Below the pieces are notes generated by a model. The model saw nothing but the letters and a program-made list of their open reading frames with translations. It ran no database searches and had not been told where the DNA came from. Shown here piece by piece: positions 33,301 to 42,920 of a stretch of 64,000 nucleotides of DNA. How positions within the stretch are numbered: position 1 is the first letter of the stretch; every line of letters begins with the position of its first letter. The position numbers and the translations under genes were made by a program. The DNA is from Callorhinus ursinus (taxonomy: Eukaryota; Chordata; Mammalia; Carnivora; Otariidae): contig NW_020312828.1 of NCBI RefSeq assembly GCF_003265705.1, forward strand, positions 55,843,961 through 55,907,960, in the 5' to 3' direction.

Positions 33301-34152
33301 CTTCTTTCAAGATACATCTCCAAAAGCTAGTGAAACGAAAGCAAAAATGAACTTTTGGGACTTCATCAAGATAAAAAGCTTCTGCACAGCAAAAGAAACA
33401 GTCCACAAAACAAAGAGGCAACCCACAGAATGGGAGAAGATATTTGCAAATGACACTATAGATAAAGGGCTGGTATCCAAGATCTATAAAGAACTTCTCA
33501 AACTCAACACCCAGAAAACAAATAATCAAGTCAAAAAATGGGCAGAAGATATGAAAAGACACTTCTCTGAAGAAGACATAGAAATGGCTAACAGATGCAT
33601 GAAAAAATGCTCATCGTCATTAGCCATCAGGGAAATTCAAATCAAAACCACATTGAGATACCACCTTACACCAGTTAGAATGGCAAAACTTGACAGGGAA
33701 AGAAACAACAAATGGTGGAGAGGTTGTGGTAAAAGGGGAACCCTCTTACACTATTGGTGGGAATGGAAGTTGGTACAGCCACTTTGGAAAACAGTGCGGA
33801 GGTTCTTCAAAAACTTAAAAATAGAGCAACTCTATGACCCCAGCAATTGCACTCCTGGGTATTTACCCCAAAGACACAGATGTAGTGCAAAGAAGGGCCA
33901 TATGCACCCCAATGTTCATAGCAGCAATGTCCGCACCAGCCAAACTGTGGAAAGGGAGGAGCTGCCCTTTAACAGATGAATGGATAAAGAAAATGGGTCC
34001 ATATATACAATGGAATATTACTCAGCCATCAGAAAGGATGAATACCCAACTTTTACATCAACATGGATGGGACTGGAGGAGATTATGCTAAGTGAAATAA
34101 GTCAAGCAGAGAAAGTCAATTATCATATGGTTTCACTTACTGTGGAACATAA
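30329..34152 (+). pseudogene. LINE-1 ORF2p (endonuclease/reverse transcriptase), multiply broken
   Basis: ORF2p nicks genomic DNA and reverse-transcribes L1 RNA there. The span is 3824 bp, matching the usual length of about 1275 codons. Domain 1, the APE-type endonuclease (residues 1-240), keeps visible catalytic residues: Asn14 ('LNVNGLN'), Glu43 ('CCLQETH'), the 'GDLNTPLS' Asp and the 'SDHDA' Asp-His. The first break is a TGA at 31265-31267. An apparent one-base loss near 31751 ('SPGPD' then out of frame) shifts the frame before RT. The RT core stays readable at 31933-33270, with FADD at 32425-32436. Further shifts occur near 33252, 33300, 33836 (gain), 33995 and 34139. In the C-terminal knuckle the first and last Cys read as Trp. 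Confidence 0.95.
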
Positions 34153-34454
34153 GGAAGAGCATGGAGGACATTAGGGGAAGGAAGGGAAAAATGAAGGGAG
34201 GGAAATCAGAGGAAGAGATGAACCATGAGACACTATAGACTCTGAGAAACAAACTGAGGGTTCTAGAGGGGAGGGGGGGAGGGGGATGGGTTAGCCCAGT
34301 GATGGGTATTAAGGAGGGCACGTATTGCATGGAGCACTGGGTGTTATACGAAAAGAATGGATCATGGACCACTACATCAAAAACTAATGATGTAATGTAT
34401 GGTAACTAACATAACATAATAAAATTTAAAAAAATAAAAAAATAAATAAAAAAT
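34153..34454 (+). other. LINE-1 3' UTR and A-rich tail
   Basis: Contains the G-rich tract 'ggggaggggggagggggatg' and the terminal text 'aacataacataataaaattt'. The last AATAAA-like stretch precedes an (AAAT)n tail. The G-rich polypurine run is a common L1 3' UTR trait. This copy has only the single-segment type of 3' UTR (compare 41567-42904). Confidence 0.88.
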
Positions 34455-34469
34455 AAAACTTAAAATGTT

Positions 34470-35749
34470 AACAACCAATGGTTCCTTTATATAAGTTAGC
34501 AAGAAAAATTGTGAGACTATAAGAGGAGTAAAAAATAAATTAACCTAAATTATAGCTTTTATAGTCTTATCTTCTATTTGTTGGTCACAAGAGATTATGT
34601 TGATAATCAAAGTTTCCTGCCTGGACTACCCATTTCCTGTTCCTGGACTTTCTAGCAACATGTTAGAACAAAGCTGTTTACCAAACAGTGTGACCCTGAT
34701 TTAATACTCTCAAAATCCAACTCCTTACTCGTCCTAAGCGTTTACCCACTAACCAGTAATATTAGCAATTAGCAATGGGAGTATTAACAGGATCTCCTGG
34801 TTTCAAGACTTTCTTGTCTTCATTATATAACATTTATCCAATTTCCTCTTGGATAAATCATTCTGTCTACTAGAGTCAGTAGAGCCTAAGATGTCCACCT
34901 AGTTAACAGCTTTTAATTCAGCTGATAGGTTACCTGATAGATGTATTCCTTGGGTACTAGGAATACTTAGGTACATAGGTACCCACTGAGCCCAGTGTCG
35001 TGAAGATACGAATGGTTAGGTGTAATAATGAGAGGTTAGGTATAATAATGGGAGAGGCCATTGGCATTCCATCATCTGTTTCCCAGACCTATGACTTGTC
35101 ACTACGTTGGAAACAGGACCATTTCACTCTTTTCTGTAGCCATAAATACATGGAAGGAGAGAGACAGAGACAGAGAAAATAGAAGATCTTTGGTTTGAAG
35201 ACAAAGTTTATTACTTACAGCAAAGCAGAAACTGTAGTAAAATTATAATACTTATTCCTGGAGTCCCAGTTCCCACAGGGTGATGTAGAGAGTTAACAGT
35301 TGATAACTGTTCATACAGTGCCTGTAGGTTACAGGTTAGAAACCACAAGGCTAGAAGACTCTGATCTTATATAGAAACTTCTGGCAAACTTACCCACCCC
35401 ATCTCCCCCACCCTGTGCAAAGACAAACATTACTTGGATTATCCTGAAATAAAAGCATAAGTTTCTGGGGAGGGGAGGCAGATATGCCTAAGCTAAATTG
35501 CCCTGAAATATAAGCCAATTGCTTCTGGTAGTAATGTCTCTAAATGTCTCTGGAGGGGGTTACTGTCTTTATCTCTACTTGTCCAGAAAAGTAAATAATT
35601 TTGCTCCAGAGGGATTTCCTGCCCCTATGTTTCCAGGGCTGCATACTTATACAAAGATTCCAGATAATACCTAGGTGTGTAATGCCTCCACACATACATG
35701 GAAGATTTGGAAAATTTCCTTCCCGCAAATATAGTACTAATCAAATAGA
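34470..35749. other. Unassigned sequence with a small tandem duplication
   Basis: No gene identified. A 20-bp unit 'ggttaggtgtaataatgaga' at 35014-35033 is repeated with two changes at 35034-35053. The 34900-35700 part could be an old LTR, but I cannot name it. Confidence 0.45.
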
Positions 35750-36420
35750 CTAGAACGTCAAAATCAAGTTTGGCAATAATACAAAAAACTAGAAATATCA
35801 TGTAATGTGGGTGAGTACATAAATTAGTATCACTATTTTAGGAAAATGTTTAGTAATGTCTACCAAAACTAGTCAGCATACTCTACTATAAGACAAAGCA
35901 ATTCCACTTTTAGTAATATACCTACAGATGAGCAAGCTTATTCCAAAAGACACACGCAAGAGTACATACATACATACATTGAGTAGTATTGCTCCAAACT
36001 GGGGAAAAAAAGAACAGCTACAGTCAGTAGTAGATTTAATCACTACCTAAGAGTGTATTGATAAGATCAATAAAAGAATAAAAATAAACTATTGCTACAG
36101 GTACCAACACAGATGAAGTTACAAACATAACGTTTCATGAAATAAGTCAGACATTTATATGTTGTATAATTTCCTCACACATGCAACTTTTTAAGTATGC
36201 AAACAATAAATTATGATGTTAAAAGTTAACATTTAATGTTTATCTTTGAATGAGATTAATGACTGGGAAAGAACACAAATGAAGCTTTTAGGATTCAGAA
36301 AATTTTTCCATCTTGATATTTAGAGATTCCATGGGTGTTTTCACTTTGTAAAAATCCACTTACAATGCACTCACAATGTCTGTTGTTAACAATATGTTTA
36401 TTACACTTCAATTCTAAGAG
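35750..36420 (+). mobile_element. Very old LINE-1 3' region
   Basis: Sense L1 text is recognisable in order: 'aaagcaattccacttttagt', 'tacctacagatgagcaagct', a middle region with 'gaaataagtcagacatttat', and the terminal 'gtttattacacttcaattct' (L1 3' ends run '...aattatacttcaataaa'). Strongly decayed. Confidence 0.65.
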
Positions 36421-37274
36421 TAAAAAATGACTTCATAGAATTTTTGTTGTATAATATATAGTTTTAGAATCAATCTTCATGAAATTTAATTTATGTAAAC
36501 TCAATTCAAGCACTTAAAATACTGTAAAATACCTTTCAAAATGTCTATCATGCCCATACAAATAAAGCTATATTTTTATGTGTAATCAACTATATGCTAA
36601 AAAGTTCTCATTAAAAGTGGTTTTTTTTAGATATTCGTTTTATGGTGGCAGTAAATAAATGCTTCAATATCTTACTCAAATGTAATTCAATTAGTATCTC
36701 TAAAGATACATAAAACTTATTTATGTTGGGCTTTCTTTTAGCTTTGGGCTTTAGCATAGCACTATTAAAAATGCAATTATGTCAGTTATACAAGTGTAAT
36801 AATAAACAAAAATTAACTGCATGAATTTCATCTCAGTTTGAGTAGCAAAATGATCAAAACGTAATTATCTTCATATTTGGAAAATAAATATTAAAAGCAA
36901 AATTTTATGAACAAGGCTCACATCCAAAAATGATGATGGTATTTCAGTTACACCTACATTAAGGCGAACCTCTTGTTTTCCTTGAAATTTTTACTTAGAC
37001 TTGTGTGACAACTCGATAAAAAATGAAAATAACACCTTCAGAAATACATAATATAGAAAATTGCTAGTTAAAAACTGAAAAAAAACAGTTGTCTTCAAGT
37101 TACAATAAATTATTGAGAATTAGATTCACCAAAACAGTATGGAGATACTTTAAAACATGACAAATATGAATGATTATTCATTATAATAATTATATTTTAG
37201 GCATTTTTTCATTAAAATTCACCCCAAATCTAAATCTTCAGTAACTGTCTCTACAATATTCTCCCTGGTTGTTT
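36421..37274. other. AT-rich unassigned sequence
   Basis: Nothing recognised. Confidence 0.5.
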
Positions 37275-37760
37275 CTTATTGCCGCTGAAACAAATCACTA
37301 CACACCCACCTGAAAGCAACACAAATGTATTACCTGAAGGTCAAAAATCCCAAATAAGTCTTGCTGGCGAAAGTGAAGGCAGAGGTTGGGATGGTCCCCT
37401 CTGGAGCTTCAGAGGGAATAATCTATTTCCTTACCTTTTCCAGCTGCGAGGTCACCTGCATTCTCTGGCTTGTGGCCACTTTCTCCAACATCAAAGCCAG
37501 CAATGGCTGGTAGAATCTTTCTTCACATGGCATTATTCTGACACTCCTCTTTTGTGGGCAAATCTCCCTCTGCCTCTGTTTTACGAGGACATTTGTGATT
37601 ACATTGGGCCCATCTGGATAATCCAGGGTAATCTCCCTAATTCAAGATCCTTAATTTAATTACATCCGCAAAGTCCTTTTTACCATGTAAAGTAATATAC
37701 TCACAGGTCCTAGGGTTAGGATGTGGGTATCTTTGAGGGTCCACTTTTCAGCCTTACACA
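37275..37760. repeat. Ancient LTR/MER-type repeat
   Basis: The text 'gccgctgaaacaaatcacta', 'ccctctggagcttcagaggg', 'cattctctggcttgtggcca', 'caaagccagcaatggctggt', 'ttgtgattacattgggccca' and 'taatccagggtaatctccct' is a well-known dispersed mammalian repeat. A second, partial copy lies at 38839-39228. I do not assign the exact family or strand. The 126-residue open frame inside it is not a gene. Confidence 0.75.
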
Positions 37761-37888
37761 TTTCGTTTTTTCATTTACTTGGTCCATTTTAAATCTTAGG
37801 CTCATTTCTGGATGAGTGGAGATTTAGAAGAGTGAAACCAAAGGAAACTAAAAGCCATAGTGCCACCATCTGGGAAGGCAGGAATATA

Positions 37889-38024
37889 GGAAAAAAGAAA
37901 AAGAAAAAGAAAGAAAGAAAAAAGAAAGAAAGAAAGAAAGCAAGAAAGCAAGAAAGCAAGAAAGCAAGAAAGCAAGCAAGAAAGAAAGAAAGAAAGAAAG
38001 AAAGAAAAGAAAGAAAGAAAGAAA
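37889..38024. repeat. (GAAA)n/(GCAAGAAA)n microsatellite
   Basis: Tetranucleotide GAAA with embedded GCAA variants. The 65-residue Lys/Glu-rich open frame is read-through. Confidence 0.95.
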
Positions 38025-38419
38025 TGTAGTTACTTCCAGGATAATGAATTAAGTACTACTTCACCTCTCTAGGAACAGAGAATATTTTCTGATATGAAGC
38101 CAGGTTTGAAGGATATCTCAATTAGCAGCCCATGAGGCAACCCAGGTCCACAAAATAATCAAATTATGGTAACTGTTACAAACCATGTCCAAACCAATAA
38201 AAGTGTGTGTATGTGTTTAAAGAAAACAAAATTGGTAGTATTTGTTGTTGGTTTTTGGCACTGAAGATATGGTAAACCAAGAACCTTAAATCAATATATA
38301 CCTAAAGGTTTCAAATGTGGTGATGAAATAATAATTATGAATTTTGTCATGCTCAAATACCGGGATCTATTGTTTACCATGGCATATGCTCACTTTCCAA
38401 GTGGATTTCTTTTTAATAT
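38025..38419. other. Unassigned sequence
   Basis: Nothing recognised. Confidence 0.5.
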
Positions 38420-38645
38420 AGAGTTTTGAGTTTTCTTTTTATATTCTAAACACTAGTTCTTTGTTGGGTATTTGGTTTGTAAATATTTTCTCCCAGTCTA
38501 TAGTTTGTCTTTTTACCCACGTAACAAGGTGGTTCACAGAGCAAAAGTTTTTAGTTTAGATGAGGTTCAATTTCCAAGTTTCCATTTATGGATATGTTTT
38601 TGGTATCAAGTCTAGAAACTTTTCACCTCAACCTAGATTCCAGGG
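38420..38645 (-). mobile_element. Old LINE-1 ORF2 fragment, antisense
   Basis: Antisense L1 text: 'ctagttctttgttgggtatt', 'aatattttctcccagtctat', 'acagagcaaaagtttttagt', 'gatgaggttcaatttccaag'. It ends before a T run. Confidence 0.8.
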
Positions 38646-38795
38646 ATTTTTTTTTTTGCCATTTTTTTAAGAAGTTGGTTCACATAGTCCTATTTGAAGA
38701 AAGGTTAAGTGTTAAAGTAAAGTCGTTTACAACTCTATGTTTTTGAATGCTATAAACTTTGTTACAGGAAAAACTACCAATTCAATCAAGTTATA

Positions 38796-39286
38796 GAATG
38801 TCAAGAAATTAGTTTAATCACTGTATTCTGCTCAACAGAACACGGCAGGGCCATGTTCCTTGCTGGAAGCTCTATAGGAGATTCTGTTTTCTTGCCTACT
38901 CCATTTCCAAAGACTACTCACATTCTTTAGCCCATAGCCCCTTTACAACTTTAAAGCAGAAAATGATTGGTCAAGTATCCCTCGTATCACATCACTGTGA
39001 CATTGACTCTCCTGTAATCCTCTTTCACTTATAAAAATCCTTGTGGTTATATTAGACCTGCCCAAATAATCCAGAATAATCTCCCCATCTCTAGTTCAGC
39101 TGATTATCAACCTTAATTCCACCTGCAACTATTATTCCCCCTCTCCATGGAACATAGCATATGCTTTCCAAGGATTAGCCCGTGGACATCTCTGGAGGGG
39201 GCCATTCTTCTGCTGACCACATTCCCTATAAATGGCAACAAAACTGTTGAGCAGAATACAGAGATTGAACTAATTTCTTGACATTC
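38796..39286. repeat. 43-bp inverted repeat enclosing an LTR/MER fragment
   Basis: Left arm 38796-38838 begins 'gaatgtcaagaaattagttt'; right arm 39244-39286 ends 'aactaatttcttgacattc'. The arms are reverse complements over 43 bp with two mismatches. Between them (38839-39243) lies a partial copy of the repeat seen at 37275-37760 ('aataatccagaataatctcc', 'ccttaattccacctgcaact'). The arms are not part of that repeat family as I know it. Confidence 0.9.
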
Positions 39287-39370
39287 TGTAGCCTTAGATA
39301 TCACAAAGAAAGATCATAATATAATTTGAATTTTGAAAGCTTTCTCTGATTTCCTTTCAGGCTTCCTTTA

Positions 39371-39579
39371 TTTTTTAAGATTTTATTTATTTACCTGAGA
39401 GAGAGAGAGAGAGAGAGAGAGAGCACAAGCAGGGGGAATGGCAGGTGGAGGGAGAAAGAGGAGCAGACTCCCCGCTAAGCAGGGAGCCTGATGTGGAGCT
39501 CGATCCCAGGACCCTGGGATCATGACCCAAGCTGAAATCAAGAGTCAGACGCTTAACTGATTGATCCACCCAGGTGCCC
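39371..39579 (-). mobile_element. Can-SINE, antisense
   Basis: A-rich tail at left, a long (GA)n run, 'gctaagcagggagcctgatg', and the head at right ('gatccacccaggtgccc'). Target duplications are not clear. Confidence 0.92.
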
Positions 39580-39580
39580 A

Positions 39581-39713
39581 TGTTTTTCTATTCTCTATTT
39601 CATTTCTCTATTTCTATTTTCTATTCTCTATTGATCTTACATTTCTCTACATCTTTGTTATCATCTTACTTCTGCTAACTTTGGGCTTAGTTTATTCTAC
39701 TTTTTCTAGTTCC
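39581..39713 (-). mobile_element. LINE-1 ORF2 fragment, antisense
   Basis: 'tcttacttctgctaactttg' and 'ctactttttctagttccttt' match antisense L1 ORF2 (the '...ttctgctgactttgggtttt...ctttttctagttccttt' stretch). It is squeezed between two SINEs. Confidence 0.7.
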
Positions 39714-39879
39714 TTTTTTTTTTTTAAAGATTTTATTTATTTCAGAGATGGGGGAAGAGAGAGCATGCACGAGCAAGGGGGAGGGGCAGAGAGCCTGACA
39801 AGGGACTGGATCCCAGGACCCTGGGATCATGACCCGAGCCGAAGGCAGTTGCGTAACCAACTGAGCCATGCAGGAGCCT
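39714..39879 (-). mobile_element. Can-SINE, antisense
   Basis: T run, 'aagattttatttatttcaga', then 'gatcatgacccgagccgaag' and a mutated head 'gagccatgcaggagcct'. It lies in the L1 fragment's T-rich end. Confidence 0.9.
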
Positions 39880-40584
39880 CTCATGCTTCTTGAAATAAGC
39901 ATGAGCACATGCTAATGTTAGTTTTGGTTGCTGTAACAAGATGCACTAAGGAACTCGCTAGTGGGATTATCTTTAGTTGGGATTAATAAAAAGGAAACCT
40001 CAACTGTTCCTTGTTTGTCTTCCTTTGCTTGTCCCTACTACAAAGCAAGGTCTGAACAAGCAGTGACAAGGTAACCCAGGTGGAAAAATAACTTTCTAGT
40101 ATTAGAGCTTTTTTCCCAGGAGCCTTTAACCAGGAATATAAAACAGTATTGAACAAAGGATGATAAAGAAAGAGGAAAAGACCATGTTAAAACTACTCTT
40201 TAAAAACAATCCTGTTAACCCTAGGTTAAAATTTGCGGTAGGCCACATTATTAAATATCCAAACTCCTGGTTGAACAGGACTGTATACTATAACACAACA
40301 ACCTCCTAATGGTGTTAGCCATGTCTAATATTAACTCTTAGGCTGATAAATTTTAAAGAAATCTTTTTTATTAGGTTAGAATGGGAATCTCATTACATGC
40401 AAACCATAGTGTCTGCTTTCCTTTACATGTGCCATGAGTACAGGGAAATGGAAAACAGAAATGATTAGTCATATATCTTTCAAAAATGTTTAGAGGGAAA
40501 ACGGTAAGCTTGGCTTCAGTGGGTATTTTAAATTCCACACCAATATTTTAACCTCAAAAATGGGGTTTATTCTATTTCCATTTT
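39880..40584. other. Unassigned sequence
   Basis: The 5' edge ('gttttggttgctgtaacaag') may belong to the same LTR/MER family as 37275, but too little remains. Otherwise nothing recognised. Confidence 0.45.
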
Positions 40585-40597
40585 CCTCTTAAGTTTT

Positions 40598-40735
40598 TTT
40601 TTTCAAGTTATCTCTATACCCAACATGTAGCCGACCACATAGTCCAATGTGGGACTTGAACTCACGACCCCATGAGCAAGACATGAGCCAAGATCAAGAA
40701 TCTGATGCTTAACTGACTGAGCCACCCAGGTGCTC
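40598..40735 (-). mobile_element. Older Can-SINE subtype, antisense
   Basis: Short SINE without the long CT-rich part: 'tatacccaacatgtagccga', 'gtgggacttgaactcacgac', ending 'gccacccaggtgctc'. Target duplication 'cctcttaagtttt' lies at 40585-40597 and 40736-40748. Confidence 0.9.
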
Positions 40736-40923
40736 CCTCTTAAGTTTTATAAGATAATAATTTTGCTTACTTAATAAATACCACTATAATTGAGTTGTAA
40801 AATTTTAGGCCAATTTTAAATATAGATTTTTAGAATAATCCCATCTTTTTAGTTTAGTTGCTTATCACAACAATAAAAAAGCTGTCATAAAAATTAGATT
40901 AGTTTTAAATTAAAACTATTCTT

Positions 40924-41128
40924 GGGGTGCCTGGGTGGCTCAGATCGTTAAACGTCTGCCTTTGGCTCAGGTCATGATCCCAGGGTCTTGGGATCAAGCC
41001 CCGCATTGGGCTCCCTGCTTGGTGGGGAGCCTCCTTCTCCCTCTCCCTCTACTATTCTCCCTGCTTGTGCTCTCTCGCTCGCTCTATCAAATAAATAAAA
41101 ATCTTTAAAAAATAAATAAATTAAAAAT
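40924..41128 (+). mobile_element. Can-SINE, young, sense
   Basis: 'ggggtgcctgggtggctcag' head, 'gggctccctgcttggtgggg' body and an A-rich tail. Perfect 17-bp target duplications 'aaattaaaactattctt' (40907-40923, 41129-41145). It lies opposite in orientation to the SINE at 40598-40735, 188 bp away. Confidence 0.95.
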
Positions 41129-41179
41129 AAATTAAAACTATTCTTTTGCACATTTTCGATTTGGCACTAACTACATATT

Positions 41180-41420
41180 TCTTCAAGAAATATTTATTTA
41201 GCATCTACTGTATTCCAGGAATTGTTTTATTTACACATAGCGAGTATAGCAAAGACAAACTAGAAAGCCTCTCTCTTCAAACTTACACTGCAATGGGAGA
41301 AAGAGAAAATACACAATGTGTATCATATTATATGAGATTATAAAATGAAAGAATTTAAAGCATAGTAAAAAATACAGAATGAAAAGAGGTAGTAGAGAAG
41401 TTATCTCAGTTATAATCTGT
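41180..41420. repeat. Ancient mammalian repeat
   Basis: 'gaaatatttatttagcatct', 'actgtattccaggaattgtt' and 'aagacaaactagaaagcctc' follow the same ancient repeat type as 14470-15345 ('...atttattgagc.cctactatgtgccagg...'). Confidence 0.5.
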
Positions 41421-41566
41421 TTAAATACTTTATTGACAGACAACAGTCATACAGACAATATACTATTTAAAATATATAAAAGTAATCTTCAACATTACTC
41501 ATGCAATGGAGATTCAGACTCAGACTACAAAACACAGTAGATATTCACTCTAAAATAGTTTGCTTG

Positions 41567-42904
41567 ACCTCTTCGACCTCAGCCGCAGCAACTTCTTCCT
41601 AAAAACATCGCCAAAGGCACGGGAAGCCAGGGCAAAAATGAACTATTGGGATTTCATCAAGATAAAAAGCTTTTGCACAGCAAAAGAAACAGTCCACAAA
41701 ACCAAAAGACAACCGACAGAATGGGAGAAAATATTTGCAAATGACATATCAGATAAAGGGCTAGTATCCAAAATCTATAAAGAACTTATCAAACTCAACA
41801 CCCAAAGAACAAATAATCCAATCCAGAAATGGGCAAAAGACATGAACAGACATTTTTCCAAAGAAGACATCCAAATGGCCAACAGGCACATGAAAAAGTG
41901 CTCAACATCGCTCGGCATCAGGGAAATCCAAATCAAAACCTCAATGAGATACCACCTCACACCCATCAGAATGGCTAAAATTAACAAGTCAGGGAACGAC
42001 AGATGTTGGCGGAGATGTGGAGAAAGGGGAACCCTCCTACACTGTTGGTGGGAATGCAAGCTGGTGCAACCACTCTGGAAAACAGTATGGAGGTTCCTCA
42101 AACAGTTGAAATTAGAGCTACCGTTCGATCCAGCAATTGCACTACTGGGTATTTACCACAAAGATACAAATGTAGGGACCCGAAGGGGTACATGCACCCC
42201 AATGTTTATAGCAGCAATGTCCACAATAGCCAAACTGTGGAAAGAGCCAAGATGCCCATCGACAGATGAATGGATAAAGAAGAAGTGGTATATATACCCA
42301 ATGGAATATTATGCAGCCATCAAAAGGAATGAGATCTTGCCATTTGCAACGACATGGATGGAACTGAAGGGTGTTATGCTGAGTGAAATAAGTCAATCAG
42401 AGAAAGACATGTCTCATATGACCTCACTGATATGAGGAATTCTTAATCTCAGGAAACAAACTGAGTGTTACTGGAGTGGTTGGGGGTGGGAGGGATGGGG
42501 TGGCTGGGTGATAGACATTGGGGAGGGTATGTGCTACGGTGAGCGCTGTGAATTGTGCAAGACTGTTGAATCACAGATCTGTACTTCTGAAACAAATAAC
42601 GCAACATATTTTAAGAAAAAAGAAAAAGAAGAAGATAGCAGGAGAAGAAGAATGAAGGGGAGTAAATCAGAGGGGGAGACGAACCATGAGAGATGATGGT
42701 CTCTGAAAAACAAACTGAGGGTTCTAGAGGGGAGGAGGGTAGGGGGATAGGTTAACCTGGTGATGGGTATTAAAGAGGGCACATTCTGCATGGAGCACTG
42801 GGTGTTATGAACAAACAATGAATCATGGAACACTACATCAAAAACTAATGATGTAATATATGGTGATTAACATAACAATAAAAAATTTAAAAAAAAAGAA
42901 AAAA
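41567..42904 (+). mobile_element. Young 5'-truncated LINE-1
   Basis: 1.34-kb insertion with perfect 16-bp target duplications 'taaaatagtttgcttg' (41551-41566, 42905-42920). It holds the last 289 ORF2 codons and a long bipartite 3' UTR. UTR segment 1 (42436-42610) includes 'gaattgtgcaagactgttga'. An A-rich tract follows (42611-42650, aaagaaaaagaagaaga...). Segment 2 (42651-42890) includes 'gggttctagaggggaggagg' and ends 'aacataacaataaaaaattt' plus an A-rich tail. The open frame and perfect duplications make it the youngest L1 here. Confidence 0.96.
41569..42435 (+). pseudogene. LINE-1 ORF2p C-terminal fragment, frame intact
   Basis: A 5'-truncated ORF2 with 288 codons open to TGA at 42433-42435. 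It begins '[17 protein letters not shown]' and ends 'MSHMTSLI'. The C-terminal knuckle C-x3-C-x7-H-x4-C is intact (Cys codons 42004, 42016 and 42055; His codon 42040). This domain aids nucleic-acid binding in ORF2p. There is no endonuclease or RT, and no start in context, so it is not a functional gene. The lack of any stop is due to youth, not selection. Confidence 0.9.
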
Positions 42905-42920
42905 TAAAATAGTTTGCTTG

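Larger units (their letters stand above)
28889..34454 (+). mobile_element. Near-complete LINE-1 element
   Basis: This is a 5.57-kb autonomous-type retrotransposon flanked by 15-bp target duplications 'aaaacttaaaatgtt' (28874-28888 and 34455-34469). Order: leader 28889-29357 (with a 10-N gap), ORF1 29358-30332, ORF2 30329-34152, 3' UTR 34153 to about 34425, then an (A)n/(AAAT)n tail. The ORF content is essentially complete, but the leader is short, so the element is either slightly 5'-truncated or of a short-leader type. ORF1 has one stop. ORF2 has a stop and several one-base indels. It is therefore dead in cis, and older than the copy at 41567. Confidence 0.95.

Noticed and set aside
28889..34454. 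L1 as a host gene or active element
   Set aside because: ORF1 carries a stop, and ORF2 a stop and several frameshifts; target duplications and an A-rich tail show it is a retrotransposon fossil.
37279..37659. 126-residue open frame
   Set aside because: Lies wholly in an ancient LTR/MER-type repeat; no start context or domain.
37832..38029. Lys-rich 65-residue open frame
   Set aside because: Read-through of a (GAAA)n microsatellite.
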